A stretch of DNA of 64,000 bases, taken from contig CP124529.1 of the NCBI GenBank assembly GCA_029953615.1, forward strand, positions 434,001-498,000, read 5' to 3'. This document shows positions 17,962 to 28,866 of this stretch, one piece after another. The notes beneath the pieces are model-generated. The model had not been told where the DNA came from, searched no databases, and saw only the letters and a list, made by a program, of their open reading frames with translations. The number at the start of each line of letters is the position of its first letter. Position 1 is the first letter of the stretch. The stretch is from Pseudomonas putida (lineage in GTDB: Bacteria; Pseudomonadota; Gammaproteobacteria; Pseudomonadales; Pseudomonadaceae). Made by a program: the position numbers and the translations under genes.

Positions 17962-18816
17962 TCAAGCAAAGCCAAAGAAGCGATTGAAACAGTCTGCGAC
18001 AAGGGCCGCACCCTGCTCATCGTTCAGGTGCAAGTGATGGCCACCGGGCAGCGTCACTTGCTCAAAGGGTAGCTGCTCCAGCAACCCGGTGTGACGCACC
18101 AGCATGCCGTCGGCGGCCACCACCAGGCGCGCCGGGCAACTCACCCGGCGCACATAAGCCATGGCCTGCGCCTCGCTCAGGCGCACTGGCGAAGGCAGGG
18201 TCAGGCGGCTGTCGCTGCGCCAGCTGTAACCACCGGGCACCGGCATCAGGCCTCGCTGGGCCAGCAACTCGGCTGCCTCGCGGCTGACCGCGACCATGCC
18301 TTTCATGCGTGCCTGCACGCCCTGCTCCAGGGTCGCGTACACCGACTTGCGCTTGCCATCCAGGCGCAACTGGGCCTGCAGGGCCATGCCCAGCCGCTCA
18401 CCGGCATCCTGCTCGGCGCCAGTTGGCGGAATGACGCCGTCGATCAGGGCCAGGTGGCTGATTCGCTCCGGCAATGCGCCAGCCAGCTGCACCGAAATGA
18501 TTGCCCCGAGTGAGTGGCCCAACAGGGCAAAACGTTGCCAGCCCACCTGCTCGGCCACCCGCAGCACATCATGGGCGTAGTCGGCCAGAGCGTAGCTGGC
18601 GCCGAGTGGCCGGTGCTCGGAATAACCATGCCCGGCCAGGTCCAGGGCGATGATGCGCAGGCCTTTGAGCAGTGGCGCCAGGCGGGCGAAGCTGTTGGCG
18701 TTGTCCAGCCAGCCATGCAGGGCGATCACCGGCAAGCCGTGTTCGGGGCCGAACAGGTGCGCCGCCAGTTCGATATGGCCCAGGCTCAGGCGTATTTCCT
18801 CGACCTGCGCGCTCAT
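17962..18816 (-). CDS. alpha/beta hydrolase
   Basis: A 284-residue alpha/beta-hydrolase fold protein. The oxyanion segment LHGWLDN lies near residue 35, the nucleophile elbow GHSLG (Ser) near residue 100, and a C-terminal GGHHLHL gives the likely catalytic His. It has no signal peptide and should be cytosolic. The ATG at 18816 overlaps the stop of the preceding hydrolase gene (ATGA). The two adjacent hydrolases are different in sequence and may act in one pathway; substrates are unknown. The next gene on this strand begins about 50 nt after its stop. Confidence 0.8.
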   Translation of the reverse strand: MSAQVEEIRLSLGHIELAAHLFGPEHGLPVIALHGWLDNANSFARLAPLLKGLRIIALDLAGHGYSEHRPLGASYALADYAHDVLRVAEQVGWQRFALLGHSLGAIISVQLAGALPERISHLALIDGVIPPTGAEQDAGERLGMALQAQLRLDGKRKSVYATLEQGVQARMKGMVAVSREAAELLAQRGLMPVPGGYSWRSDSRLTLPSPVRLSEAQAMAYVRRVSCPARLVVAADGMLVRHTGLLEQLPFEQVTLPGGHHLHLNDEQGAALVADCFNRFFGFA

Positions 18817-19601
18817 GCCTGGCTCCAGCGGTCGAACAGGCCCTTGATCAGGCTGGCGGTGTCGGTTGGTCGCTCCAGCGGGAACATATGCCCACCCGGC
18901 ACGCTGTGGTATTCGCCCCTGGGCATGCCGCGCACGGCCAGGGTGTGGTGGCGGCGAATGACCTTGCTGCGCTCGCCGCGGACCATGGCCAGCGGCACCT
19001 GCAATTGCCGCGCAGGAGCGGGGCTGGTATGCGGGATGCTGCGGTAGATGCTGATTTCCGTGGCCGGATCGAAGCGCAACTGCAGCCCCTGTTCCATTGC
19101 TTGCAGGCCGTGCTCTATATAGGCATCGAGGCAATCGGGGTCGAAATGGCGGAACAGTGATTTGCCGGCGAAATAGTCCCGGGCGCTGTCACGGTCATTG
19201 AAGGTTTCGCGACGCCCCAGGGTGCGACCCGCCGGGGTGATACGGTCGATGAAGCCGAAGCGCTTGGCGGTGCGCAGCAACCACTGGTCGGCGCGGGTGA
19301 GCACCGGCGAGTCGAGCATCACCACGCCGCGGTAGTACTCCGGGCAGCGCAAGGCGGCGTGCAGGTGCAACACGCCGCCCAGCGAATGGCCAACACCCCA
19401 TACCGGCTGATCCTGCCGGGCCAGGTGGTGCAACAGTTCGTCGACCAGGCTCTGCCAGTTGTCGTCCACCGGAAAACGCGGATCGTGCCCGTGCTGGGCC
19501 AGGTGCTGCACCTGATAGTCCGGCGCCAGGGCAGCAAACAGCTTGCCGTACGTGGCCGAGGGGAAACCGTTGGCATGGGCGAAGAAGATCTGCTGCAACA
19601 T
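18813..19601 (-). CDS. alpha/beta hydrolase
   Basis: A 262-residue alpha/beta-hydrolase with the N-terminal FFAHANGFPS segment of the family, a GHSLGG nucleophile elbow near residue 72, a conserved Asp in VVMLDSPV and a C-terminal GGHMFPLE supplying the catalytic His. It is predicted cytosolic and probably cleaves an ester or thioester; the substrate is not evident. It is the first gene of a pair overlapping by ATGA with the hydrolase at 17962-18816. A REP pair lies upstream, separating it from sixA. Confidence 0.8.
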   Translation of the reverse strand: MLQQIFFAHANGFPSATYGKLFAALAPDYQVQHLAQHGHDPRFPVDDNWQSLVDELLHHLARQDQPVWGVGHSLGGVLHLHAALRCPEYYRGVVMLDSPVLTRADQWLLRTAKRFGFIDRITPAGRTLGRRETFNDRDSARDYFAGKSLFRHFDPDCLDAYIEHGLQAMEQGLQLRFDPATEISIYRSIPHTSPAPARQLQVPLAMVRGERSKVIRRHHTLAVRGMPRGEYHSVPGGHMFPLERPTDTASLIKGLFDRWSQA

Positions 19602-19731
19602 GGCGCCGGGTCCGGATGCGGGAATGATGGCCCATTGTCGGCATCGCCGGGCGGTTCGGCAATGTCCGGAAAGGTCATCGGCGAGGGCAATCAGGTCAGG
19701 CTTGCGGGCGCGGCCGCTACCTTCAAGCCAT

Positions 19732-19839
19732 GCACAGGTCCTGTTGGAGCAGCCTTGTGCTGCGAAGAGGCCATAACTGCCGGAGAAGAGCTATTGCCCT
19801 ACTGGCCTCTTCGCAGCACAAGGCCGCTCCTACAGGAAA
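19732..19839. repeat. BIME: inverted REP pair, variant subtype
   Basis: Two REPs with the variant stem TTCGCAGCACAAGGCCGCTCCTACAGG and its inverse flank an approximately 35-nt spacer. This subtype keeps the GCTCC-ACAGG head but has a different stem from most REPs here. The remaining bases of the 19602-19857 gap show no gene. Confidence 0.85.
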
Positions 19840-19857
19840 CCGAGATGGCCTGAGAGC

Positions 19858-20316
19858 TCAGGCCGGCGAGTTGATCGCCCGAAGCGTCATCAACCCCGCC
19901 AACGGCCAGTCCCCTTCCAGCTCCGCCAGGCTTGCAGTGCTCATGCCTGCCGGTTGTTGCTGGTGGCCATGCTCCAGCGCCCCGACCAGGGTCCCCACCA
20001 GCGGCTGATGACTGACCAGCAGCACATGCTCCAGGCCCAGGCGCTCGATTTCGCCGATGGCCTGCTGCACATCCGTGTCGGGTGTCAGCCAGGGCACGGT
20101 GCGCACTGGCTCGGCGAAGCCCAGGGTGTCATGCACCAGGGCGGCCGTTTGCTGGGCGCGTACATAAGGGCTGGCGATGATCGCCTGCAGCGGCTGGCCC
20201 AGCAGGCGGGCGGCGCTGTGCAGCACCTGCTCGCGGCCGTGGGCGGTCAGCCGGCGCTCGGCATCGCTGTTGGCCCGCGGCTCCGCTTCGCCGTGGCGCA
20301 GCACCCACAGCTTCAC
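19858..20316 (-). CDS. sixA: SixA, phosphohistidine phosphatase
   Basis: A 152-residue histidine-phosphatase-superfamily protein with the catalytic RHG motif at residues 7-9 (LWVLRHGEAE) and a second catalytic His in LLVSHQPLVG. SixA removes phosphate from phosphohistidine in phosphorelay or PTS proteins in the cytosol. The start is a GTG at 20316 whose bases overlap the stop of the DUF4389 gene (GTGA), indicating coupling. It is the third gene of gpsA-DUF4389-sixA. Length is normal. Confidence 0.88.
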   Translation of the reverse strand: MKLWVLRHGEAEPRANSDAERRLTAHGREQVLHSAARLLGQPLQAIIASPYVRAQQTAALVHDTLGFAEPVRTVPWLTPDTDVQQAIGEIERLGLEHVLLVSHQPLVGTLVGALEHGHQQQPAGMSTASLAELEGDWPLAGLMTLRAINSPA

Positions 20317-20660
20317 AGCTTGGGCTCCTCGTCACGCACCGGGTGCGGGGCCGGGGCCACGGCATGCGGCGCCTCGCCTTCCGGGGCACGCGGTGCCGGC
20401 CAGTCGGCGAACGGCCAGGGCTTCTGGTCGCTGTGGAAGCTGCCAAAGCGGCCGATCTGCGCCAGGTACTGGCTAAGGCTGTCGCCGAAGTTCATCAGGC
20501 TGGCGCTGGGGGCGCCGTACACCAGGCGGTAGATCAGTTGTACCAGTACCAGGCCACCGAGCAGCAGCTCGGCCAGTTGCCAGACCACCAGGAACACCAG
20601 CATCCACAGGACCCGCAGGATGATCGACTCGCGCTGGGCGCGTTCGGGCGTATCGTTCAT
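20313..20660 (-). CDS. DUF4389 membrane protein
   Basis: A 115-residue protein with a long hydrophobic stretch (about residues 15-48, VLWMLVFLVVWQLAELLLGGLVLVQ-like, enough for two short helices) and a proline-rich polar C-terminus. It matches DUF4389 proteins, whose function I do not know. The ATG at 20660 has AAGGAGC at ideal spacing. It follows gpsA by 36 nt and overlaps sixA, an arrangement that I recall from other pseudomonads. Confidence 0.8.
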   Translation of the reverse strand: MNDTPERAQRESIILRVLWMLVFLVVWQLAELLLGGLVLVQLIYRLVYGAPSASLMNFGDSLSQYLAQIGRFGSFHSDQKPWPFADWPAPRAPEGEAPHAVAPAPHPVRDEEPKL

Positions 20661-20696
20661 GTGTTGCTCCTTGCTGTTGTCAGAGCCGCTCAAGGC

Positions 20697-21722
20697 TCAG
20701 TTGAAACCGCTGATGGAAATGAAATCGACATCAGTCTTCGGCTCGGCACGCATCAGGTGCTCGATCACCTGGTTCAACGTGCGGCCTTCGAACAGGATGG
20801 CATGCAGGCCCGCCACCAGCGGCATGTACACCTGCACTTCCTGCGCCTTGGCCTTGAGCACCTTGAGGGTATTGACACCTTCGGCCACTTCGCCCAGACG
20901 GTTGACCGCCTGCTCCAGGCTCAGGCCCTGGCCCAGCGCGTGGCCGACCTGGTAGTTGCGGCTCTTGGGCGAGGAGCAGGTCACGATCAGGTCACCGACA
21001 CCGGCCAGGCCGAGGAAGGTCATGGGGTTGGCGCCTTGGCTGACGGCGAAGCGGGTCATCTCGGCCAGGGCGCGGGTAATCAGCATGCTTTTGGTGTTTT
21101 CGCCCATGCCCAGGGCCACCGCCATGCCGGCGATGATGGCGTAGACGTTCTTCAGCGCCCCGCCCAGCTCGACGCCAAAGCGGTCGGCACTGGCGTAGAC
21201 GCGGAAGGTACGCCCATGCAGCACGGCCTGCACCTGCTGGCACAGTTTTTCGTCCTCGCTGGCGACCACCGTGGCGGTCAGCGCATGTTCGGCGATTTCA
21301 CGGGCCAGGTTGGGGCCGGACAGCACGCCGATGCGCGCCTCGGGGGCGATTTCCTCGAGGATCTGGCTCATCAGCTTGAAGCTTTGCGCTTCGATGCCCT
21401 TGGTCAGGCTGACCAGGCCCTTGCCGCGCAGCAGTTCGGCATGTGGGGCCAGCACGCTGCGCAAGGCGCTCGATGGCAGGGCGACGAAAACCAGGTCGCT
21501 CGCCTGCAGGGTGGTCAGCAGGTCGCTGACCGGCTCGACGCCGTCGTGCAGGCGGATGCCCTTGAGGTAGCGCGGATTCTCGCGATTGACGCGCATGGCC
21601 TCGGCCTGGTCCGGGTCGCGCATCCATTGGCGCACCGGCACACCGTTTTCTGCCAGCAGGTTCGCCACGGCGGTGCCGAAGCTGCCGCCTCCCAGAACTG
21701 CAACAGGTTGCTGTTCAGTCAT
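20697..21722 (-). CDS. gpsA: GpsA, NAD(P)+-dependent glycerol-3-phosphate dehydrogenase
   Basis: A 341-residue cytosolic enzyme that reduces dihydroxyacetone phosphate to sn-glycerol 3-phosphate for phospholipid synthesis. The N-terminal dinucleotide site reads [12 protein letters not shown], and the catalytic Lys lies in [10 protein letters not shown], followed by the [12 protein letters not shown] segment of the substrate domain. The ATG at 21722 (MTEQQPVAV) is preferred over an upstream TTG at 21728. It heads the gpsA-DUF4389-sixA group. Length is slightly above the usual 330-340 and otherwise normal. Confidence 0.95.
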   Translation of the reverse strand: MTEQQPVAVLGGGSFGTAVANLLAENGVPVRQWMRDPDQAEAMRVNRENPRYLKGIRLHDGVEPVSDLLTTLQASDLVFVALPSSALRSVLAPHAELLRGKGLVSLTKGIEAQSFKLMSQILEEIAPEARIGVLSGPNLAREIAEHALTATVVASEDEKLCQQVQAVLHGRTFRVYASADRFGVELGGALKNVYAIIAGMAVALGMGENTKSMLITRALAEMTRFAVSQGANPMTFLGLAGVGDLIVTCSSPKSRNYQVGHALGQGLSLEQAVNRLGEVAEGVNTLKVLKAKAQEVQVYMPLVAGLHAILFEGRTLNQVIEHLMRAEPKTDVDFISISGFN

Positions 21723-21797
21723 ATCCAATCCGTTAAAGCCAAAAGTTAAGTGGCGACCCAGCCATTATACGGCTCGCCTGCTACAGAACCAGTGTCA

Positions 21798-21888
21798 GTA
21801 CCGGCCCTTTCGCGGGCGTGCCCGCTCCCACAGAATAACCGCACTCCCCCCGTGGGAGCGGGCGTGCCCGCGAAAGGGCCCGAACAGG
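21798..21888. repeat. BIME: inverted REP pair upstream of the TonB receptor gene
   Basis: Two REPs (TTTCGCGGGCGTGCCCGCTC and its inverse) with a short spacer of about 16 nt lie between the divergent gpsA and TonB-receptor genes, in the region where their promoters should be. Confidence 0.9.
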
Positions 21889-21927
21889 TAAAGCAGATCA
21901 CTGGCAAATATGCCAAGGTCAGTTACC

Positions 21928-24076
21928 ATGCCTGTTTCAATCCTGATACAAGGCCGCTTTGTGTTCCCTGGCACGCCCCCGTACCCGCGCCTGCTCATAC
22001 TGACTGCCCTGCTCGGTGGCCCGGCCGTGGCCGATGATCTGTTCATCGACAACACCGACCTGCCGCAGGTTCTGACCGCCACGCGCCTGAAACAATCCCC
22101 CGCTGCAGTTCCGGGCAGCATGACCGTGCTCGACAGCGATCTGATCCGCGCCAGCGGTGCCCGCGACATCCCCGAACTGCTGCGCCTGGTGCCAGGCATG
22201 ATGGTGGGTTACAACGCAGGCAACCAGCCCACGGTCAACTACCACGGCAGCAACGTCAACGACGCGCGGCGCATGCAGGTGCTGATCGATGGCCGTTCGG
22301 TGTACCGCGCCGGCCTGGCCACGGTGGACTGGAGCGACATCCCCCTGGCCATGGAGGATATCGAGCGCATCGAGGTGTTCCGCGGCCCCAACACGGTCAG
22401 CTATGGCGCCAACGCGCTGATGGCGGTGGTCAACATCCTTACCCGCAACCCCGCCGACAGCCATGGCACGCGGCTGAAGATGACCCGCGGCCAGGACGGG
22501 ATCAACGACTTTTACGCCAGCCACGGCTTCGGCTGGGATGGCGGCGACATGCGCCTGTCGCTGTCCGGCCAGCAGGACGACGGCTTCGACGAGAACCAGT
22601 TCGGCCAGGACTACCGCGACAGCCGTCGCTTGACCCGCCTCACCCTCAATGCCAGCCACAACCTGACGCACGACCAGACCCTGGAATGGCAACTGGCGGC
22701 CAAGGAAGGCAGCAATCAGCGGCCGTATACCTATCAGCCGGTCTTCGCCAAATACGAAGCCGGTAACAACGCTGACGTCAATGCCAAGGACTACGCTGGC
22801 TCATTGCGCTGGACCAAGGACTTCAGTTCCGAGCACAGCCTCTACATCCAGGGCTCTGCCCAGCATTTCGACCGTCAGCAGGTGTGGCGTGCCTGTGATG
22901 CCCTGCAGTCGTTCAGCCCGGAATTGACCCAACTCTGGCAAATGAACCCTGACTTCGCCGAAAAAGTGGCGCGCGGCATTGCTACCGGCGCACCACCTTT
23001 CAACCAACGATCCGGTCATGAGCGGGCTCCTGGAGAGGGTCCAGCAGCAATGGGCGAACGGTGGCAAGCAGCAGGTCTGCGGCGACGTCGACCAGAGCAC
23101 CCGCGAAACCCGCTACGACCTGGAAGTCCAGGACACCCTGAGCCTGACCGACAGCCTGCGCCTGCTCAGCGGCATGAACTACCGCTATGATCGGGCCGAC
23201 TCGCAGACTTACTTCAACGGCAGCATTGACGATCAGACCTGGCGCCTGTTCGGCCAGCTGGAATGGCGCGCCGACGAGCACTGGATCCTGCAGGGCGGCG
23301 CCATGTTCGAGGACTCGCGCCTGTCCGGCAGCTCGCTCACCCCGCGAGTGGCGGTCAACTACCTGATCACCCCGCGCCATGGCCTGCGCGCGGTGTATTC
23401 CGAGGCTGTGCGCTCGCCAGACATGTTCGAGAACAACATCAACTGGAGCTACACGGTCAGGAACCTGACCCCCAACGCATTCGGCCTGCAAAACGGCGAA
23501 TACTTCGTCAAGACCCGCGGCCCCGGCGACCTGGACCAGGAACGCATGCGCTCGCGCGAGTTGGGCTACAACGGCTACTTCAGCGATATCGACCTGAACA
23601 TGGATGTGAAGCTGTTCTACGACGAGATCACCGGAATGATCAGCGAGCCCCTGAAGAACAACCAGTACATCGCCAGCAATGCCAACAAGGCCCGTTTCAG
23701 CGGCAGCGAGGCGCAACTGGACTGGCGCCCGACCCTGCGCGACCGCCTGCGCCTGACCTACGCCTATGTCGATGCCTGGGCCAGCAACCCCGCCGACCGC
23801 CGCCTCAGCGCCCGCAACAGCGGCTCGGCCGGGTGGATGCGCGAATGGGGCGACGGCTGGTCCAGCGCGCTGTTCTATTACGGTGACGATGCGCTCAACC
23901 AGTATCGCTACGAGCGCCTGGACCTGCGCCTGGCCAAGCGTTTCCGGGTGCATGGCAGCAACCTGGAGCTGGCCGCACTGTGGCAACAGCGCCTCGACGA
24001 TGAGCCGACCACGGCAATCCAGAACCGCTACGACAGCCGCCACCGCCTGAGCGTCAGCGCGGAGCTGGAGTTCTGA
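21928..24076 (+). pseudogene. TonB-dependent outer-membrane receptor, frame broken by one indel
   Basis: A signal peptide (LLILTALLGGPAVA) is followed by a plug domain (about residues 45-160, with VLIDGRSVYR and IERIEVFRGPNTVSYG) and a 22-strand barrel ending in ELEF, with the C-terminal Phe typical of outer-membrane barrels. The frame shifts near 22998-23000: removing one T from CCTTTC joins GIATGAPP to STNDPVMSG and gives about 715 residues. A second start at 21910 would add six residues. It imports a ligand using TonB energy; the ligand is unknown and no Fur box is evident. Its stop overlaps the next gene as TGATG. Probably a sequence error rather than a dead gene. Confidence 0.8.
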
Positions 24077-24966
24077 TGGCCCTGCTTTTGCGCCTGTTGC
24101 TGCTGTGCCTGTGGCCACTGGGGCCACTGTCCGCCAGTGAAATCCTGTTGGTAGGCGCAGAAGACCAGCCCGGCATTCGCAGTTTCGTCACCGCGCTGGA
24201 AAGCCGCCGACCCCACGATCATGTGCATTTCCAGACCACCGCCGACCTGCCACGCCCGGGCAAGCTCAGGGCTGACCTGCGCCTGATCCTGCTGGACAAC
24301 GCCGCACTGGAATGGCGCCTTGGGGAAACCGCCGGCCCGCCGGCGATGGCGATGCGGGTCAGCCGGGTACAGGCTGAACAGCGCCTGGGAAAGTCGCGTC
24401 CCGCGTTCCTCACCCTGCTGTGGAGCGACCCGCCGCTGGGCCGGCAGCTGCGCCTGGCGCGCTACCTGCTGCCACAGGCCCAGCGCATTGGTGTGCTGTA
24501 CGGTGAGCACAGCAGCTTTTTGCTCGAAGAGCTGCGCCAGGCCGCCCGCCAGCTGGGCCTGGAGATCATTGCCCAGGATTGGCCCGACCCGCGCGACAGC
24601 CGCCCTCTGCAACACCTGCTGGCCAACAGTGACGTGCTGCTGGGCCTGGATGACAGCGACCTGTACAACTCCAAGACCGCGAAGAATCTGCTGTTGAGCA
24701 GCTATGGCCGACAGATGGCGCTGATCGGCCCGAACGCCGGGTTCGTCCGCGCCGGCGCCCTGGCCAGCACCTTCAGCGACCAGGACGACTGGCTGGCGGT
24801 GCTCGACCAGTTGCTCGACCAGCCACCGGCACGCTGGCCACGCAACCTGTACCCGGCACACTTCGGCGTTAGCGGCAACCAGCAGGTGGCGCGCGCCCTG
24901 GGCCTGGAACCGATCGATCCCAACGCCGCCGCCAAGGCCCTGGCCGAAGGAGAACCCACCCCATGA
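24076..24966 (+). CDS. periplasmic ABC-type substrate-binding-like protein
   Basis: A 296-residue protein with a signal peptide ([19 protein letters not shown]) and a two-lobe binding-protein pattern resembling the ABC_sub_bind family: first lobe around [15 protein letters not shown], second around [26 protein letters not shown]. No permease or ATPase gene is nearby, so it probably acts as a sensory partner rather than a transporter subunit. Its ATG overlaps the receptor stop and its own stop overlaps the kinase ATG (ATGA), so the three proteins are made together. The ligand is unknown. Confidence 0.75.
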   Translation: MALLLRLLLLCLWPLGPLSASEILLVGAEDQPGIRSFVTALESRRPHDHVHFQTTADLPRPGKLRADLRLILLDNAALEWRLGETAGPPAMAMRVSRVQAEQRLGKSRPAFLTLLWSDPPLGRQLRLARYLLPQAQRIGVLYGEHSSFLLEELRQAARQLGLEIIAQDWPDPRDSRPLQHLLANSDVLLGLDDSDLYNSKTAKNLLLSSYGRQMALIGPNAGFVRAGALASTFSDQDDWLAVLDQLLDQPPARWPRNLYPAHFGVSGNQQVARALGLEPIDPNAAAKALAEGEPTP

Positions 24967-26894
24967 GCAAGCGCCTGAGCTGGGACATCCACACCCGCAC
25001 CCAGATCATCAGCCTCGGCCCTGCCCTGCTGCTGACCTTGCTGCTGATCAGCTTCTTCACCTTCGTGCGTATCCAGGACCTGCGCCAGGAACTTAACCAC
25101 ACCGGGCAACTGATCGCCAACCAGCTGGCGCCAGCCTCGGAGTACGGGGTGATCTCGGGCAACAACGAAGTGCTCGAGGGCCTGATGCGCGCCACGCTCA
25201 GCATCCCTCACGTGCGCTTCCTCGAAGTGCAGGACAGCCGCAACCACATCCTGGTGTATGTGGAGCAGTCCGACGAAAGCGCCAACCGCGCCCAGCGCGT
25301 CGAAGTGTTCCAGGCGCCCATCCGCCTGCAGCAAATCCGTCTGGACAGCGATTTCCTGCAACAGGGCAAGGCCACCTCACCGGCCATCGGCGACGATTAC
25401 CTGGGCCGGGTGATCGTCGGCATGTCCGATGACGCCTTCAGCCAGCGCCAGCAGGAAATCGTGATCAAGGCCGGTATCCTCGCGCTGTTCGCCCTGCTGT
25501 TCACCTTCCTGCTGGCACGCCGCCTGGCCCTGAGCCTGGCCAAGCCGATCAGCGACATGGGCCATGCGGTCAAGGCCATCCAGCAGGGCGAGTACAACAC
25601 CTTGTTGCCGGTGGTCGATGACAGCGAGCTGGGCCACCTGGCGCGCCACATCAATAACCTGGCCCACGCCCTGGAGCAGGCCAGTGATGAACAGAAGAAG
25701 GCCATTGCCGAACTGATCCAGGCCCGCGAAGAGGCCGAACAGGCCAACCGCGCCAAATCGGACTTTCTGGCGATGATGAGCCACGAGCTGCGCACGCCGA
25801 TGAATGGCGTGCTGGGTATGCTGCAGTTGCTGGAAACCACGCCGCTGAGCAACGAACAGGCCGAGTACACCGCGCTGGCCAGCGAGTCCACCGGGCACCT
25901 GCTCAAGGTCATCAACGACATTCTCGACTTCTCGCGCATCGAGCGCGCCGCCCTGCAACTGGAACACATCGACTTCAACCTCGGCGAGCTGATCACCAGC
26001 TGCGTCCAGTCGTTCCAGCACAGCGCCCAGCAGCGCGGGCTTGCCCTGCACCTGCAACTGCCGGCCGGTATCGAACAGTTGCAGGTGAACGGCGACCCCA
26101 CGCGCATTCGCCAGATCCTGCTGAACCTGGTCGGCAACGCGCTGAAGTTCACCGAGCGCGGCCAGGTCCAGGTCGAGGCGCGCTGGCAGATGCTTGACCG
26201 GCAATTGCTCTGGCTGACCTGTAGCGTGCGCGACACCGGAATCGGCATCGACAGCGACCGCCTGGAAATGATGTTCGTCGCCTTCCAGCAGGCCGACAGC
26301 TCCATTTCCCGCCGCTATGGCGGCACCGGGCTGGGGCTGTCGATTGCCCGCACCCTGGCCGAACGCATGGGCGGCAAGCTGCGCGGCGAAAGCCGTGAGG
26401 GCCTTGGCTCCACGTTTACCCTGGAGATGCCGTTGGCCCTGGCCAGCCCTGCCGCGGTCTCGCTGACGCTGCCAAGCGCTGCGCCAGCGGCAATGACCGA
26501 CAACGATCAGGTGCTGCTGGTAGAGGACAATCCGGTCAACAAAAGTGTCATCGAGGCCATGCTGCGCAGCCTGGGGCTGGCGGTAAGCACCGCCGAGGAC
26601 GGCCTGGAGGCGGTCGAACGGGTCAGCCGGCAGCGTTTTGCCGCCGTGTTGATGGACTGCCGCCTGCCGCACCTGGACGGCTATGAAGCCACCCGACGAA
26701 TTCGGCAACTGCCCAACGGCGCCGGGCTACCGATCATCGCCCTGACCGCCAACGCCTTGCAGGGCGACCGCGAGCGTTGCATGGCGGCCGGCATGGACGA
26801 CTACCTGAGCAAACCCTTGCGCCGCACCGAACTGCAGCGCGTGCTGCAGCGCTGGCTGCCCGGTCAGACAACCGCGACTGGCGATAAATGCTAA
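24963..26894 (+). CDS. hybrid sensor histidine kinase
   Basis: A 643-residue membrane kinase. An N-terminal helix (about residues 17-38), a periplasmic sensor part of about 120 residues and a second helix (about 165-185) lead to a HAMP-like region, a coiled coil, a HisKA domain with the His in [15 protein letters not shown], an HATPase domain (N box LVGNALKF, G boxes DTGIGID and GGTGLGLSI) and a C-terminal receiver with the Asp in [11 protein letters not shown]. There is no HPt domain and no response-regulator gene adjacent, so a separate phosphotransfer protein is needed. It is coupled to the binding protein and TonB receptor and probably reads their ligand. Confidence 0.88.
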   Translation: MSKRLSWDIHTRTQIISLGPALLLTLLLISFFTFVRIQDLRQELNHTGQLIANQLAPASEYGVISGNNEVLEGLMRATLSIPHVRFLEVQDSRNHILVYVEQSDESANRAQRVEVFQAPIRLQQIRLDSDFLQQGKATSPAIGDDYLGRVIVGMSDDAFSQRQQEIVIKAGILALFALLFTFLLARRLALSLAKPISDMGHAVKAIQQGEYNTLLPVVDDSELGHLARHINNLAHALEQASDEQKKAIAELIQAREEAEQANRAKSDFLAMMSHELRTPMNGVLGMLQLLETTPLSNEQAEYTALASESTGHLLKVINDILDFSRIERAALQLEHIDFNLGELITSCVQSFQHSAQQRGLALHLQLPAGIEQLQVNGDPTRIRQILLNLVGNALKFTERGQVQVEARWQMLDRQLLWLTCSVRDTGIGIDSDRLEMMFVAFQQADSSISRRYGGTGLGLSIARTLAERMGGKLRGESREGLGSTFTLEMPLALASPAAVSLTLPSAAPAAMTDNDQVLLVEDNPVNKSVIEAMLRSLGLAVSTAEDGLEAVERVSRQRFAAVLMDCRLPHLDGYEATRRIRQLPNGAGLPIIALTANALQGDRERCMAAGMDDYLSKPLRRTELQRVLQRWLPGQTTATGDKC

Positions 26895-26952
26895 AGTGCG
26901 GCAGTCTTAAACACTGGACAGGACCTTCATCGGACCTGAAAATAGACGTTTC

Positions 26953-26968
26953 AGTGCACACCTGTACT
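26953..26968. promoter_or_regulatory. imperfect palindrome upstream of fabAB
   Basis: AGTGCACACCTGTACT has matching outer arms (AGT-CA and TG-ACT) and lies about 135 nt before the fabA ATG. Unsaturated-fatty-acid synthesis genes in pseudomonads are often repressed by a TetR-type regulator such as DesT, so this is a possible operator. I could not place a confident promoter. Confidence 0.25.
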
Positions 26969-27101
26969 TCTTTCACCAGGCGCACTGTGACTTTCACCAC
27001 AACGCAATAGTCTACCTGTAGGCTGCCGCCCCGGACGCGATGCGTATCGGGCCGGCCGGGAAGATTCATCCCCTGCCACAGGGGGTTATTGAGGAGCTCG
27101 C

Positions 27102-27617
27102 ATGACCAAACAACACGCCTTTACTCGGGAAGACCTGCTGCGCTGCAGTCGCGGTGAGCTGTTCGGCCCAGGTAATGCGCAACTGCCCGCGCCGAACATG
27201 CTGATGGTCGATCGCATCACCCACATCAGTGAAGAAGGCGGCAAGTACGGCAAAGGTGAATTGGTCGCCGAGCTGGATATCAATCCGGACCTGTGGTTCT
27301 TCGCCTGTCACTTCGAAGGCGACCCGGTAATGCCGGGCTGCCTGGGCCTCGACGCCATGTGGCAGCTGGTCGGCTTCTTCCTCGGCTGGCAGGGCCTGCC
27401 AGGCCGCGGTCGCGCCCTGGGTTCGGGCGAGGTGAAGTTCTTCGGCCAGGTACTGCCCGAAGCCAAGAAGGTCACTTACAACATTCACATCAAGCGCGTC
27501 CTGAAGGGCAAGCTGAACATGGCCATCGCCGATGGCTCGGTCAGCGTCGACGGCCGCGAGATCTACACTGCCGAAGGCCTGCGGGTCGGCGTGTTCACCT
27601 CCACTGACAATTTCTAA
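27102..27617 (+). CDS. fabA: FabA, 3-hydroxydecanoyl-ACP dehydratase/isomerase
   Basis: A 171-residue hot-dog-fold enzyme. The catalytic His is H70 in [13 protein letters not shown] and the catalytic Asp is D84 in [10 protein letters not shown]. It dehydrates 3-hydroxydecanoyl-ACP and isomerises trans-2 to cis-3-decenoyl-ACP, the branch point of anaerobic-type unsaturated fatty acid synthesis. The ATG at 27102 is preceded by GAGGAGC at good spacing. It lies 11 nt upstream of fabB in the standard fabAB operon. Length matches the family. Confidence 0.97.
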   Translation: MTKQHAFTREDLLRCSRGELFGPGNAQLPAPNMLMVDRITHISEEGGKYGKGELVAELDINPDLWFFACHFEGDPVMPGCLGLDAMWQLVGFFLGWQGLPGRGRALGSGEVKFFGQVLPEAKKVTYNIHIKRVLKGKLNMAIADGSVSVDGREIYTAEGLRVGVFTSTDNF

Positions 27618-27628
27618 GGGTTATTCGC

Positions 27629-28849
27629 ATGCGCCGCGTCGTTATCACTGGTCTGGGCATCGTATCGTGCCTGGGCAATGACAAAGCTACCGTCACCGAA
27701 AACCTGCGCAACAGCCGTCCGGGTATCCGTTACAACCCGGAATACAAGGAAATGGGGCTGCGTAGCCAGGTTTCCGGGTCCATCGACCTCAACCTCGAAG
27801 AACTGATCGACCGTAAGGTCTACCGCTTCGTCGGCCACGCTGCCGCCTACGCCTACCTGGCGATGCAGGACGCGATCAAGGACGCCGGCCTGACCGAAGA
27901 GCAGGTTTCCAACCCGCGTACCGGCCTGGTGGCTGGCTCCGGCGGCGCCTCGACCCTGAACCAGATGGAAGCGCTGGACACCCTGCGCGAGAAAGGCGTC
28001 AAGCGTGTCGGCCCGTACCGCGTCACCCGCACCATGGGCAGCACCGTTTCGGCGTGCCTGGCCACCCCGTTCAAGATCAAGGGCATCAACTACTCGATCT
28101 CGTCGGCATGCGCCACCTCGGCCCACTGCATCGGCACCGCCCTGGAGCAGATCCAGTGGGGCAAGCAGGACATCGTCTTCGCCGGTGGCGGTGAAGAAGA
28201 GCACTGGAGCCAGTCGTTCCTGTTCGATGCCATGGGCGCCCTGTCGACCAAGCGCAACGAAACCCCGGAACAGGCCTCGCGCGCCTACGACGCTGACCGT
28301 GATGGCTTCGTCATCGCCGGTGGCGGCGGCATGGTGGTGGTCGAGGAGCTGGAACACGCCTTGGCCCGTGGCGCCAAGATCTACGCCGAAATCGTTGGCT
28401 ACGGTGCCACTTCCGACGGCTACGACATGGTTGCCCCGAGCGGCGAAGGCGCCATCCGCTGCATGCAGCAGGCACTGTCCACTGTCGACACCCCGATCGA
28501 CTACCTGAACACCCACGGCACCTCGACCCCGGTCGGTGACGTTGCCGAGATCAAGGGCGTTCGCGCGGTATTCGGCGACAAGGCACCGAAGATCAGCTCG
28601 ACCAAGAGCCTGTCGGGCCACTCGCTGGGCGCCGCTGGCGTGCACGAGGCGATCTACTGCCTGCTGATGATGGAAAACAACTTCATCGCCGGCTCCGCCA
28701 ACATCGACGAGCTGGACCCAGAGGTCGCCGACATGCCGATCCTGCGCAAGACCGAAGAGAACGCCAAGATCGACACGGTCATGAGCAACAGCTTCGGCTT
28801 CGGCGGCACCAACGCCACCCTGGTGCTCAAGCGCTGGGAAGGCAAGTAA
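27629..28849 (+). CDS. fabB: FabB, 3-oxoacyl-ACP synthase I
   Basis: A 406-residue condensing enzyme that elongates acyl-ACP, including the cis-3-decenoyl-ACP supplied by FabA. The Cys-His-His triad is visible: C161 in SSACATSAH, a His in [11 protein letters not shown] and a His in [10 protein letters not shown], followed by the C-terminal SFGFGGTNA loop. It is co-transcribed with fabA and followed by a clear terminator at 28867-28900. Length is normal. Confidence 0.97.
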   Translation: MRRVVITGLGIVSCLGNDKATVTENLRNSRPGIRYNPEYKEMGLRSQVSGSIDLNLEELIDRKVYRFVGHAAAYAYLAMQDAIKDAGLTEEQVSNPRTGLVAGSGGASTLNQMEALDTLREKGVKRVGPYRVTRTMGSTVSACLATPFKIKGINYSISSACATSAHCIGTALEQIQWGKQDIVFAGGGEEEHWSQSFLFDAMGALSTKRNETPEQASRAYDADRDGFVIAGGGGMVVVEELEHALARGAKIYAEIVGYGATSDGYDMVAPSGEGAIRCMQQALSTVDTPIDYLNTHGTSTPVGDVAEIKGVRAVFGDKAPKISSTKSLSGHSLGAAGVHEAIYCLLMMENNFIAGSANIDELDPEVADMPILRKTEENAKIDTVMSNSFGFGGTNATLVLKRWEGK

Positions 28850-28866
28850 GACGCTGCTGCGGTAAA

